NCBI GenBank assembly: GCA_021772985.1
Contig: JAJFKX010000035.1
Span: 1 to 56,913 of the forward strand
DNA length: 56,913 nt
Direction: 5' to 3'
Source of the DNA: Gammaproteobacteria bacterium
Lineage (GTDB): Bacteria > Pseudomonadota > Gammaproteobacteria > Xanthomonadales > Wenzhouxiangellaceae
Numbering within the stretch: the first letter of the stretch is position 1; every line of letters begins with the position of its first letter. Under the pieces are notes generated by a model. The model ran no database searches and was not told the origin of the DNA. It was given only the letters and a program-made list of their open reading frames with translations. This document shows, piece after piece, positions 9,662 to 18,202 of this stretch. The translations under genes were made by a program, and so were the position numbers.

Positions 9662-10645
9662 CTACTTGATATCAGTTCCGCCGACCGTTTTTAATTGCTG
9701 AAGTGCTTCAGTCACTGTCTCCAAATCAGCTGCTCCCCAGACTGATGCCCCTAACCAGCGTTCACATAAAGACTTGTACATCTCCGATACAATACTGATT
9801 TCCCGTGTGCCGAGGGATGATGGCATCGGCCTCTCGGCAGCTGGACGACCACGCGCAGCCCATCGTTTGACCTGCTCACGCAACTGTGTATTCTCGTAGC
9901 AATCGCGAAGGACCTGCTTGGAGATGTGCTGTTCCTTTAGCAGAAAGCGACTCTCATCGGGCGTGCCGACGATATCCACAAGTAGAAGATCACCGTTCTG
10001 GTCCACACCGAATTCCAACTTTCCATCAGCAAGATAGAGATCAACGGCACGGGCCTTGTTGGAAATGACCTCGTTGACTTGACGGACCAACTCGTCTAGA
10101 CGATTCATCTGAATATCCGTGAGGCCTGCAAGTTCTTGTGCGGCGGACCGGGAAATGAACTCATCGATCTCGTCGAGTTTGGACATATACTCGATCAGAG
10201 GATGTGATAAACGGACCCCAGGCTCTGGGAGGCTTTTAAGGCCAAGGCTTTGCAGGCTAACTTCTCCTTGAGCCAGGCGCTGGAAGACAGATGCACCCTG
10301 AGGCAGGGAATTTCGAAAGATAACTTGCAGAGGTACGAAATAAGCATGCTCGCCCCGCTGAATCGGTTTGTCAGCAGGGTTTAGTATTCGGAGCAACTGA
10401 AACTCCATTCTGTCTTTGCCAACCGCTCTGTGGAAATGGGTCGGGATTCCTTCAGCCTCGAGTGCTTGTAGATTTGCGACTGCTATCCTGCACCCAGCTT
10501 CACCTTTCGCGGGAATACGATCGGGCATCTTGCCTAAGTGAAAAATGGAGTAATCGTCTGTGAACTGAAATTCCCCCAGTCCGGGGATCCCTGCAGCCGG
10601 CTTTCTAAGGATGGTCAGGTTTTTAGAAGTGAATCGCTCTTGCAC
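9662..10645 (-). CDS. SAICAR synthetase (PurC) homologue, long type
   Basis: A 327-residue protein with a GTG start and AAGGA about 10 bases upstream. The N-terminal half carries the PurC signature FQFTDDYSIFHLGKMPDRIP followed by KGEAG, and the C-terminal half the metal/nucleotide motif GKLEFGVDQNGDLLLVDIVG then TPDESR. SAICAR synthetases use ATP to couple CAIR with aspartate. This protein is about 90 residues longer than E. coli PurC and diverges in the middle. It could be ordinary PurC or a paralogue joining another amine to an azole carboxylate, as PurC homologues do in some nucleoside antibiotic pathways. It lies between the GHMP-fold gene and purH, 78 and 125 bases away. Confidence 0.8.
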   Translation of the reverse strand: MQERFTSKNLTILRKPAAGIPGLGEFQFTDDYSIFHLGKMPDRIPAKGEAGCRIAVANLQALEAEGIPTHFHRAVGKDRMEFQLLRILNPADKPIQRGEHAYFVPLQVIFRNSLPQGASVFQRLAQGEVSLQSLGLKSLPEPGVRLSHPLIEYMSKLDEIDEFISRSAAQELAGLTDIQMNRLDELVRQVNEVISNKARAVDLYLADGKLEFGVDQNGDLLLVDIVGTPDESRFLLKEQHISKQVLRDCYENTQLREQVKRWAARGRPAAERPMPSSLGTREISIVSEMYKSLCERWLGASVWGAADLETVTEALQQLKTVGGTDIK

Positions 10646-10723
10646 AATGAATTGTTCCTTGACGGGAGTAAAGCGCTGTCATCACTTTCTGGAGATAGCA
10701 GGCATCGTCTGATTCTGTGGTGC

Positions 10724-11758
10724 TTACGATGTCTCAATGTCAGCATCACTCAATACCAGTCCAGTGTTATCAATTTTGCCAGAATAACTGACATCCAATT
10801 CAAGCTTTTCAAGCAATGGTGCTAACGAGCCTAATGAGGTCTCACTCAACATCACAATTGCCGGGCCCACTGCCGATAAGAAGATACATTCCACCCCGGT
10901 TGCTGACAGCTGCTCCAAGGTTGTATCCATGCGCTCGCCATGTAGAAGAATCTCGCATCTTTTATTACCGAGTTGTTGAACGCGATAGACAGCCTGACCG
11001 AATTCACGCAGGTTCTGTTTTTTGAGAGCTGGAAGTATGGCGTCGTTAAGCAAACGGCGCTTCTCATCACGATCCTGCTTATCCAGGCGTTTGCCATCCC
11101 CCATCAGAAGCTTGACTTCATCTTCGCCGAATGCACTGCTCGCCCAACCTCTGGGCATGGCGACAACATAATTCCATGCTGGTAAAGGGAAGTGCTGTAG
11201 GGGGCGAAGATCAGTGTCCAGTGCAACAAACCCCCCATATAGGTTCAAGAAACCTGATAAGCCAGTGGTAAACCCTTTTACTAGCTGACCGTCTACGACC
11301 TCTTTATAGGAAGAATAGAGTAAATCTAGAAGCTGAGGCTCGGACAGCGGCATGCCATCAAGCCAGTTAAGACCTGCGTAAGATGCCGCTTGAAACGCTG
11401 ACGAAGAGGCCAGACCTACATGTTGCAGCGGCGTTTCCAAGACTTCCAGGTCGAATGGGCCCGTTTCTCCGACCCTTTGGGCCCAGGTGGCCGCACAATG
11501 GTCGAATAACACTCGTTGGTCTGATCGATCGTTGTGCTCTGAATTTCCATTCCCAGCGGACCGGCGTCGAATGACAATTCTTGTATAGATGGACAGGGCA
11601 AAACCTGAGTTTCCGCCACCCGGTTGTCCGGGTGCAAATGTATTCATATCGAACACGCTAATCGCCGACCGAGAAGGCACTGATACTGTCACACCGGTGC
11701 GTATCGGGGCAGTTTGCGGCCGCCCACCGTTGTTTCGGGGATCAGGCACGTGGTTCAC
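10724..11758 (-). CDS. Divergent GHMP-fold protein, RFAPS-like (copy 1)
   Basis: A 344-residue protein if it starts at GTG 11758, which overlaps the upstream TAG stop as TAGTG; GTG 11794, overlapping by 37 bases, is the alternative. The N-terminus VTVSVPSRSAISVFDMN matches the opening of GHMP proteins of the beta-RFAPS type. The phosphate-binding loop is P110-LQHVGLASSS, and a later TGLSGFLNLYGGFVALD resembles the RFAPS TSG...GGF block, though it is more degenerate than in the second copy at 24468. RFAPS-type enzymes condense PRPP with an aromatic acid to form a C-riboside with loss of CO2. The substrate here is unknown, and a kinase role is possible. Translation looks coupled to the decarboxylase-like gene. 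Confidence 0.65.
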   Translation of the reverse strand: MNHVPDPRNNGGRPQTAPIRTGVTVSVPSRSAISVFDMNTFAPGQPGGGNSGFALSIYTRIVIRRRSAGNGNSEHNDRSDQRVLFDHCAATWAQRVGETGPFDLEVLETPLQHVGLASSSAFQAASYAGLNWLDGMPLSEPQLLDLLYSSYKEVVDGQLVKGFTTGLSGFLNLYGGFVALDTDLRPLQHFPLPAWNYVVAMPRGWASSAFGEDEVKLLMGDGKRLDKQDRDEKRRLLNDAILPALKKQNLREFGQAVYRVQQLGNKRCEILLHGERMDTTLEQLSATGVECIFLSAVGPAIVMLSETSLGSLAPLLEKLELDVSYSGKIDNTGLVLSDADIETS

Positions 11759-13005
11759 TAGGATGCCGCTGTAGCTCGGACGAGGTTTCGCCACTTGTCC
11801 GTATCTTCAGCACGCTTGGTGATCAACTTGGTTTTTTCTAATTGATCTATCATTACTTCCGGAGCACCTGGAATGTTCAAGAACTCCATATGCTGAGTTG
11901 CACAATAGGCCCCAACGTCCAGGACTACGGCAATGTCTCCAGGTTTTATATTATCGGGGATCTGATACATGCCGGGCAGGATTTGATCGTGGCGTAGAAT
12001 TCCACGACCACGGAGCATGGCCTCAGTATCGCCCGGTGGTAACTCGTTCAAATTCTCATCAAAGAAAAGAACGTTATGCGCGCGGTTTTTCATTTTTGCC
12101 GAAGGCATTAGAACCCGAGATCCATCAATCAGCAATTGGTTGGCTCCCGGTTGACGTACCAGGCGCTCAACTGAAAGAACAAGCACACCCACATCGGCAA
12201 AGACATCTCTGGCCGGCTCGAACCAAAACTCGACAGAATCTGGTACGTTGTGTCGTTTCACGGTTTCTGTGAGACTGCGAAAGTACTGGTCCCACTCGAA
12301 GTGTTTGCTTTCCTGGTCCAAAAACTCGTAGTCAAAGCCGTAACCGCCGGCGAAATCGATCGCTTTGACGCCGGGAAAGTAGGTTTTATAGATCATGAAG
12401 ACTTGTTCAAGAAAGCCAGCCATTTCCTCTGCGGAAATACTGCTGCCACAGTACAGCTCAAAGCTGTCAAGTTCACGGTCGAAGGATTTCAGCAGCTGCC
12501 TGAATTCACTTAACTGTCCGTACTTTACACCGGGCTTATCCGAGCTGAGACAATCGAACCTGACATGGATAGGTTCTGTGGGGTGTTTCTTAATCAGATA
12601 TTCAACTTCGCTGAGGCTCGATAGAAAAATGGGACAACCGATATCGACCCAGGTATCGATTTCAGAATCTGATAAATGACCGGTGGATCCGATAAATTTG
12701 TCCACACCAAACTCTTGAAGGATTGTGTGTTCAGCAGGAACCTGAATCATTGCCCCCATCCCGATATTGTGTAGAGGCTGAAAGAGGTATGGGTTAGAAT
12801 TTGGGAAAAAGGGGATGAACAATTTTATGGCGTTTCGGATCCCACTTTTTTCCGCGGCATTTAGAATGCGTTGACCGTTTTTGAGCAGCCTCTCCTCATT
12901 GTAGACAAAGACTGGTGTTCCGATCGTCTCGACAACATTCGCGAGAGTCTCTTTTTTGAGCCATGAGTTTTTAGATACAAGTTTAGTAGATTCGGACATA
13001 TCCAT
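11758..13005 (-). CDS. PLP fold-III (LysA/ornithine-type) decarboxylase-like protein
   Basis: A 415-residue protein starting MDMSESTK with AGGGG just upstream. It follows the alanine-racemase-barrel decarboxylase plan: a PLP lysine candidate in NAIKLFIPFFPNSNPYL, the glycine-rich PLP-phosphate loop IDFAGGYGFDYEF, EPARDVFADVGVLVLSVERL, and the C-terminal GAYCATQ. Two oddities stand out. The usual YAxKAN motif is replaced by IKLFIPF, and the GPxC motif that supplies the catalytic Cys from the second subunit reads GRGILRHD without Cys. It may decarboxylate an unusual amino acid or catalyse a related PLP reaction. It begins 238 bases after the aldehyde dehydrogenase stop and overlaps the GHMP-fold gene. 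Confidence 0.75.
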   Translation of the reverse strand: MDMSESTKLVSKNSWLKKETLANVVETIGTPVFVYNEERLLKNGQRILNAAEKSGIRNAIKLFIPFFPNSNPYLFQPLHNIGMGAMIQVPAEHTILQEFGVDKFIGSTGHLSDSEIDTWVDIGCPIFLSSLSEVEYLIKKHPTEPIHVRFDCLSSDKPGVKYGQLSEFRQLLKSFDRELDSFELYCGSSISAEEMAGFLEQVFMIYKTYFPGVKAIDFAGGYGFDYEFLDQESKHFEWDQYFRSLTETVKRHNVPDSVEFWFEPARDVFADVGVLVLSVERLVRQPGANQLLIDGSRVLMPSAKMKNRAHNVLFFDENLNELPPGDTEAMLRGRGILRHDQILPGMYQIPDNIKPGDIAVVLDVGAYCATQHMEFLNIPGAPEVMIDQLEKTKLITKRAEDTDKWRNLVRATAAS

Positions 13006-13204
13006 ATTTCCCCTGTTAGCAGCGCGGCAATACATCTTTCCCTTTTCCGCTTGAAGAAGAGCTGAGTGCTCCCGCAAGTGCTACTAAATTCCATTTACAG
13101 TCGAACAAATGTGTACGACAATTACTATATCACCACCAGAAATGATCATTGTCAACTAGAAAATGACTTTTCTTATCCCCTGCAGGGCCTAAGTGTTTCG
13201 ACTT

Positions 13205-13222
13205 GATCTCTGGCTTGAGATC
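13205..13222 (-). repeat. Small inverted repeat downstream of the aldehyde dehydrogenase
   Basis: GATCTC (13205-13210) and GAGATC (13217-13222) form a 6-bp stem with a 6-base loop, 22 bases past the aldehyde dehydrogenase stop. No T-run follows on the minus strand, so it is at best a weak processing or pause signal between two cluster genes. Confidence 0.3.
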
Positions 13223-13243
13223 GATGCTGGCTTCCAACAGGAG

Positions 13244-14668
13244 TCAGACTTTGCTGATCTTGATCGTCTGAATGTTAGTATTCTCGGCTAAGCCCCAGTG
13301 GCCAAATTCATAACCTATACCGGACTGTTTAATACCTCCCATAGGTGCGTTAGGTTGAATCTCGGCATGAGTGTTTACCCATACAGTGCCACACTCCAGG
13401 CGTGCTACGAGTTTGGTTGCGTAGTGCAGATTATTAGACCAAATTGAGCCCCCCAGACCTGCTGAGTTATTGTTGGCGAGTCGAATGGCATTGTCTATAT
13501 CAGAGTATTCGATCACCGGAACAATGGGGCCAAACTGCTCCTCATCCACCAGCCGGGTTCCGTCGTTGATATTTGTAACGATGGTGGGTGGAAAGAAATA
13601 ACCTGAGCCCTCAAGTACTTCACCACCGGTCAAAAATGTCGCCCCGGCTGCCTTGGCATCTGCTGCCAGTTCAGACACGATATTGAGCTGTTTCTCATTC
13701 TGCAATGGTCCAAGGTCGGTGGCATCATCAAGACCGTTACCATTTCTGATACTGCGGGCAATTAGGGCCATCTCCCCACAGATTTCTTGGTAAATGTCCT
13801 GATGTACATAAAGGCGCTTGATTGCCTGGCAAGTCTGGCCATTGTTATGAAAGCAGGCCCTGAACAGTTTCGGTGCGATTTCTTTGGGATCTACGTCCGG
13901 CAATACGATGCCAGCATCGTTGCCGCCGAGTTCCAGGGTAAGGCGTTTAAGGTTTTTGGAAGCAGCCCGCATGACTGCTCTACCGGTATCGCTTGACCCG
14001 GTGAAAACAATCTTATTGATATCTGCGTGCTCGGCGATCGCAGCCCCTACTTCAGCGCCCCCCACCACCACGTTAAGAACACCAGGGGGCAGGAAATCAT
14101 TTGCAATTTCTGCAAACCTGAGCGTGGTCGCCGGGGTAAATTCCGAGGGCTTTGCTACCAAGGTATTACCGGCAAGCAGGGCGGGTGCGTAATGCCAAAC
14201 TGCGATCATAAGTGGCCAGTTCCATGGCGTAATAGAACCCACGATACCTATGGGCTTATGGTGTACCTCAATCCGCGCAAGCTCATCATCCTGGATGACT
14301 TGAACGGGCAATTCAGTTTCTGCGGTAACCCGCATCCATTTTATTGAACCAAGAACCTCTCTGCTTGAGCCGATACCCGAGTAACCGTTTATCGGTTTAC
14401 CAGTTTCCCGGGTCAGCAGGGTGGTGAGTTCCGGCATATTGGTTTCCAATGCGTCGGCTAATTCGTACAGTCTGGTCCTACGTTCGCATTGGTTTAGAGC
14501 TGACCAGCCAGGAAACGCTGCCCGAGCTGCAACAACCGCATCATCAACGTGCTGAGAAGTGCCGGTCGGAACCTGAGCAAAATGATCACCGGTTGCGGGA
14601 TTAATGACGCCGACGGTTTCATGGGTCATGACTTTTTGACCATCGATAATCATTGGAAAAACTTCCAT
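13244..14668 (-). CDS. NAD(P)-dependent aldehyde dehydrogenase
   Basis: A 474-residue member of the aldehyde dehydrogenase superfamily, oxidising an aldehyde to the acid in the cytosol. It shows the cofactor-site segment PWNWPL (IGIVGSITPWNWPL), the glycine motif FTGSSDTGRAVM, the general-base Glu in LTLELGGNDA, the catalytic Cys in HNNGQTCQAIKRLYVH, and the C-terminal FGPIVPVI. AGGAG sits 6 bases before the ATG. Length and motifs are fully normal. It is the first gene of the leftward set reaching to purH, and diverges from the THI5-like gene across a 528-base promoter region. The pathway substrate is not evident. Confidence 0.9.
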   Translation of the reverse strand: MEVFPMIIDGQKVMTHETVGVINPATGDHFAQVPTGTSQHVDDAVVAARAAFPGWSALNQCERRTRLYELADALETNMPELTTLLTRETGKPINGYSGIGSSREVLGSIKWMRVTAETELPVQVIQDDELARIEVHHKPIGIVGSITPWNWPLMIAVWHYAPALLAGNTLVAKPSEFTPATTLRFAEIANDFLPPGVLNVVVGGAEVGAAIAEHADINKIVFTGSSDTGRAVMRAASKNLKRLTLELGGNDAGIVLPDVDPKEIAPKLFRACFHNNGQTCQAIKRLYVHQDIYQEICGEMALIARSIRNGNGLDDATDLGPLQNEKQLNIVSELAADAKAAGATFLTGGEVLEGSGYFFPPTIVTNINDGTRLVDEEQFGPIVPVIEYSDIDNAIRLANNNSAGLGGSIWSNNLHYATKLVARLECGTVWVNTHAEIQPNAPMGGIKQSGIGYEFGHWGLAENTNIQTIKISKV

Positions 14669-15196
14669 TTCTTACTCCTGTCCGTCATTCGATGGACGTT
14701 TATGATTATTCCACTACTGTATTAGGATTGAGCCAATAATCAAACAATAGGGTCATTTCAACCGGCCGAATTTAGGCAAAGTTTAGATAACCTGGGAAAC
14801 AATCAGAATTTAATTTTTACCGATAAATCTCCCCTGATCAGTGAAATAGAAGGTCATCATCGTGCAGCAATGAGTGGCGATGACAATGGCATTGTGCGGG
14901 TGTAATCCTGTGCTGGATACCTACGATTCCAGCCCACGACAGATGATTAGACGGGTACTTAAGGCACGCAAACGAGAACTTTGGATTGGGCAATCGAGAA
15001 ACCTGCAATCTTTACGGATGGTTGGATTGAACCTGGGAAACAGATGTCTAGATTTGGTGGTATTCAGCATATGCATATTGTCGTTTATTAGTGCTTTTGT
15101 TACGGATAGTTCAGCCGGCACGCTGATCGACCCGATGCCACAGCTTTCAAATCTCTTGCTATAATGGGTTGGCAAACCGGAAAAAAGAGGGATCTT
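14669..15196. promoter_or_regulatory. Divergent promoter region with a repeated 13-mer
   Basis: This gap lies between two divergent genes. AACCTGGGAAACA occurs twice in the same orientation, at 14789-14801 and 15030-15042. Its 10-base core CTGGGAAACA recurs in inverse orientation at 21143-21152, upstream of the thymidylate-kinase-like gene. Short open frames here have no ribosome site or recognisable sequence and I do not call them genes. The repeats are candidates for binding sites of a cluster regulator. Confidence 0.4.
15157..15165 (+). promoter_or_regulatory. Extended -10 promoter of the THI5-like gene
   Basis: TGCTATAAT is a perfect extended -10 element (TG-N-TATAAT). It would start RNA near 15172 and give a leader of about 25 bases that contains the GAGGG Shine-Dalgarno. 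No convincing -35 is present, as is usual for extended -10 promoters. The ATG at 15164 lies inside this box, which supports the ATG at 15197 as the real start. Confidence 0.65.
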
Positions 15197-16096
15197 ATGA
15201 AAACGGTAGTAACAGAAGGGCTAGGCTCTTCGGCAGTTTTTTCGTTGCCATGGCATGTTGGAAAGGATGAAGGGTTGTTTAGTGATATTGGCATTGACGT
15301 GAAGTTCGTCGCCAATCGTTCTCGCCAGACATTCACAGGTACTCTTTATCGTCCTGATGAGGCAGACACAATTCGAACCCATGCTCCATTTGAGGAAGGA
15401 GAGGTAGATATCTATCGAGCCTGTGAATGGGGTCAAATCCAACGAGCTTTGGACAGCCAGCGTGGTGGAAAAATCATAGGCAAGCGCTGTTCAATAGCGG
15501 TAATGGCCATAATGGCGGCGCCTGAATCACGCTATATTTATCCTCAAACACTGCGCAATCAACCAATCTCGGTTAGTTTTCACAATGGCAATCATTATGC
15601 TACTTTGCAAATGCTGGAGGGCTTTGTTGAACGTAGCGAAATCAAGGTGGTAGGCCAACATACTCTGGACGGGTACCATGCTGTTTTGAACGGGGAGGTT
15701 GCCGCAATCGCGCTAAGTGAGCCTTGGATCACAGTTGCTGAGAAGGCGGGCTTTCGAAAGGTGATTGAAACTCATTACGCCGGTTCGGAGATTGCAACTG
15801 ATGAGTTGGATGATGCCACCTATGAAGCGATTACCGACGTTCTAAAAAAAGCAGTTCGGCGCATTAATGCAGACAAGCGCAAATATCTTCATTACTTGAT
15901 CGATTCATTGCCTGTTGACTACCGGGCATTAATTGGTCCTGAAGATTTCCATCTTCCCCGGCTGCTATTCGTGGACCCTGAACCTTATGAATCGGAAGAG
16001 TTCACGAGAACCTACAACTGGATGCGCAGTTGGAATTTGATCGATCCAAATGTACGCTACGAACAGGTGGTAAGACGTCCGGCTGTTTCAGCCTGA
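15197..16096 (+). CDS. NMT1/THI5-like periplasmic-binding-protein-fold protein without signal peptide
   Basis: A 299-residue protein of the NMT1/THI5-like fold. It opens MKTVVTEGLGSSAVFSLPWH and continues VGKDEGLFSDIGIDVKFV, the usual start of this family. It differs from transporter-binding proteins by having no signal sequence or lipobox, so it should be cytosolic. Relatives include solute-binding proteins and yeast Thi5, which builds the thiamine pyrimidine from its own His and PLP. I cannot identify the Thi5 cysteine-rich motif here. GAGGG 6-7 bases before the ATG supports the start. It is the only rightward gene inside the leftward block and has its own extended -10 promoter. Function unknown: a ligand carrier, sensor or unusual enzyme. 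Confidence 0.65.
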   Translation: MKTVVTEGLGSSAVFSLPWHVGKDEGLFSDIGIDVKFVANRSRQTFTGTLYRPDEADTIRTHAPFEEGEVDIYRACEWGQIQRALDSQRGGKIIGKRCSIAVMAIMAAPESRYIYPQTLRNQPISVSFHNGNHYATLQMLEGFVERSEIKVVGQHTLDGYHAVLNGEVAAIALSEPWITVAEKAGFRKVIETHYAGSEIATDELDDATYEAITDVLKKAVRRINADKRKYLHYLIDSLPVDYRALIGPEDFHLPRLLFVDPEPYESEEFTRTYNWMRSWNLIDPNVRYEQVVRRPAVSA

Positions 16097-16130
16097 ACCA
16101 GTCTGCCTGAAGGGCTGGAGAACGAGTTTG

Positions 16131-16604
16131 TCAAAGTTGCAGGTGTAGTTCGCTTGCCTGCAATATGGAACCTGCCTCATCGAAATGGGATAGGGCGTTA
16201 AGCCGACCCCCGGCTAGTACCAGCGGGAGCCAGTACCGCTGATCCGGCCACATGCGATCGAATGGCAGCTGTTCCTTTGAGTACCAGCGCAGAGTACCCT
16301 CTGCGCCGCGAGGGCGGCCGCTGAAGGTTGAAGTCGAAAAGATATGAACAAGTAGCTGTTGCTCTCGCGAGCCATTGAATACAAGGCGGACGGTGCCGTG
16401 TAAGGTGGTTTCTCGGATCACAAGTGTTGTTTCTTCGGCAACTTCCCGGATAACGGCTTGAAGAGGAGTTTCGTTCCTCTCAATCTTGCCGCCCGGACCG
16501 TTCAAAATGCCCGCCCAACGTTGACGGTCGGGACGTTTTTGCAGCAGTATTTTGTTATTTCGCGAGATAAAACATACCGTTGCATTTATGCAGCTCGAAT
16601 TCAT
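16131..16604 (-). CDS. Nudix hydrolase, MutT/8-oxo-dGTPase-like
   Basis: A 157-residue Nudix protein. The Nudix box runs from G39 to L61: G-KIERN-E-TPLQAVI-REVAEETTL. The metal-binding RE..EE core (R53, E54, E57, E58) is intact; only the penultimate Gly is replaced by Thr. The preceding RWAGILNGPGGKIE resembles the NUDT1-like group that accepts oxidised purine nucleotides. It would hydrolyse a nucleoside diphosphate linked to X. In this island it may trim a pathway nucleotide or remove a toxic one. It follows the nucleotidyltransferase gene at a distance of 149 bases on the same strand, and converges on the THI5-like gene. Confidence 0.85.
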   Translation of the reverse strand: MNSSCINATVCFISRNNKILLQKRPDRQRWAGILNGPGGKIERNETPLQAVIREVAEETTLVIRETTLHGTVRLVFNGSREQQLLVHIFSTSTFSGRPRGAEGTLRWYSKEQLPFDRMWPDQRYWLPLVLAGGRLNALSHFDEAGSILQASELHLQL

Positions 16605-16753
16605 TGCCTTCTCATAGTCGATACGATTGTATTTTGTTCCAGATGCTGTGTGTGGGAAATGAATAACAGCAGAATCTCCAGAGTGATTGGATACTTCAGA
16701 GAGGTATCGTCATCTTGCAGATATGCCCCAGTGACATTGTGGGGGTTTAAATC

Positions 16754-17890
16754 TTATCTGAGCCCCCAAAGTTTTGGCCACACATCACCGAGATCATTAA
16801 GACCGGTCGGGTCCCCATCTTCCGGTGGATATTGAGTGTCACTGATGAAGCTGGCGATATGCTCCGGCAGTTCAACACCGAACTTGGGCAGGTGTTTAAA
16901 GCTGTGATATCCCGCAGCAATCAGGTTGTATTTCTCGAGTATATCAATGAGCTCCACGAATGTGTCTTCATCCAACCGAGCTACCAGGCGAACCAGGTCA
17001 GCATATTGGTATAACCCTTTTGCGTAGTTATGGACACCCTCCCAATATAATTTATACACAAGATGCGCAGCAAACCAGGCATCACTAGGAACTCGGAGCG
17101 TCTCATTATCAATAGAAACGCTCCGTGCACTAGTAAGTAGTTCGCCAAATCCGATATCAAGTGACATCGCATGATGAATGTCAACAGCTGCATAGCAAAA
17201 TGGGTTTACGGAATCGACATCGTGCCAAAATTGATGGGTCCAGGTTTCCGTTCTGATTGCATCCAATGTCTCTGGAGACAGATTGGTGACCTGGAGGCGG
17301 CGAACCAAAAAACCCAGCTCATAATGGTCCTTTTCGACGATGTCACGCAATTGCCGGTTGGCTGGGCAAAAAAGCGCAGATTCTGTAATACGCTGGGCCT
17401 GGTGGAAACCGGCTTCTAAGGCCATAGCTTCGACGGTTGGGAGATCCTCCCAAGATACGGCAAGATCGAAATCCCATGATGTGCGCATGTATCGCTCTGG
17501 GTATAGTATGCAACCTGAAGCGGCGCCTTTCAGTAAACTGTAGTTTATTTCGGAATGCTCAAGAGTAGCCAACAGTGGCCGGCAGCCCGCGATCTGCGTT
17601 TTTTGAAATGCAATAACCGCAAGTCGTGCATTGCAGAGCCGACGATAATCCACTGGCAAAAGTATTTTTTTGATCGGCCCTTTGACCAGTTTATCGCTAA
17701 ATGAAGGCAGTATTTGCCAGCAACTTAACAGGTAATCTACGGCCTTGGATGAATCAGCAGCCGAACGTCGTTTAACCGAATTGGGGGCGTGCCCCGCCAT
17801 CAAAGAAACAACATCCTTTACTGGTGTCGGAAGTATTTCTCCCAGAAATGCGCCTTGGGGTAGGGCGCTTGCTATATTAGCTGCACTCAT
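16754..17890 (-). CDS. Nucleotidyltransferase-fold protein (PF14907-like)
   Basis: A 378-residue protein. The key segment is K121-G-AASGCILYPE, followed by RTSWDFDLAV: a lysine-glycine start, then R-x3-D140-x-D142, the metal-binding acids of the NTP_transf_5 (PF14907) family. The remainder is helical, with V-DIHHAMSLD and LVYKLYWEG in the usual positions. Members are common in ribosomal-peptide gene clusters, but the reaction is mostly unproven; transfer of a nucleotide to a small molecule or peptide is likely. The ATG lies 9 bases after the stop of the acidic small protein, so translation is probably coupled. This ties it to the repeat-protein pair. Confidence 0.7.
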   Translation of the reverse strand: MSAANIASALPQGAFLGEILPTPVKDVVSLMAGHAPNSVKRRSAADSSKAVDYLLSCWQILPSFSDKLVKGPIKKILLPVDYRRLCNARLAVIAFQKTQIAGCRPLLATLEHSEINYSLLKGAASGCILYPERYMRTSWDFDLAVSWEDLPTVEAMALEAGFHQAQRITESALFCPANRQLRDIVEKDHYELGFLVRRLQVTNLSPETLDAIRTETWTHQFWHDVDSVNPFCYAAVDIHHAMSLDIGFGELLTSARSVSIDNETLRVPSDAWFAAHLVYKLYWEGVHNYAKGLYQYADLVRLVARLDEDTFVELIDILEKYNLIAAGYHSFKHLPKFGVELPEHIASFISDTQYPPEDGDPTGLNDLGDVWPKLWGLR

Positions 17891-17899
17891 TTGCTAATC

Positions 17900-18154
17900 T
17901 CATATTTCTATTTTTTCCGCAGGTATATCTTCATAACTGCCAACAGGTGATAGCTTGGTCACTATCTGTTCTGCAAGAGCCTCAATCTCAACCTCTGACA
18001 ACTCATCGATATCCATATCTGAGTTCCTGCCATCGGAAATGGCTGGTTGCGATGCCGACCTAACGGCCTGGGGGCCGTTAGGTGGCAGGGCATTTGATGC
18101 CCATAAGTGATCTGCGATAGCGGATGCGACTGCGTCGATAAAATCCTCGTCCAA
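17900..18154 (-). CDS. Small very acidic protein, partner candidate of the repeat protein
   Basis: I place the start at TTG 18154 because a near-perfect Shine-Dalgarno (AAAAAGGAGGT, core at 18163-18169) lies 8 bases upstream; an ATG/TTG further upstream at 18202 has none. The product is 84 residues with 18 acidic and 4 basic residues. Helix 1 (DFIDAVASAIADHLW, residues 4-18) resembles the helix repeated in the basic protein encoded just upstream. Helix 2 (ELSEVEIEALAEQIVTKL, residues 51-68) is similar in pattern. A Pro/Ser-rich linker joins them. No known family is recognised. It could be a carrier, a leader-type precursor or an assembly partner; function unknown. Confidence 0.6.
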   Translation of the reverse strand: MDEDFIDAVASAIADHLWASNALPPNGPQAVRSASQPAISDGRNSDMDIDELSEVEIEALAEQIVTKLSPVGSYEDIPAEKIEI

Positions 18155-18202
18155 ACTATGTACCTCCTTTTTAAGTTGTTGAGAGTAATATTTAACTAAC
18201 AA

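Noticed and set aside
14874-15175. Short open frames on both strands in the divergent promoter region
   Set aside because: No ribosome sites or recognisable sequence, and they overlap the extended -10 promoter and repeated 13-mers.
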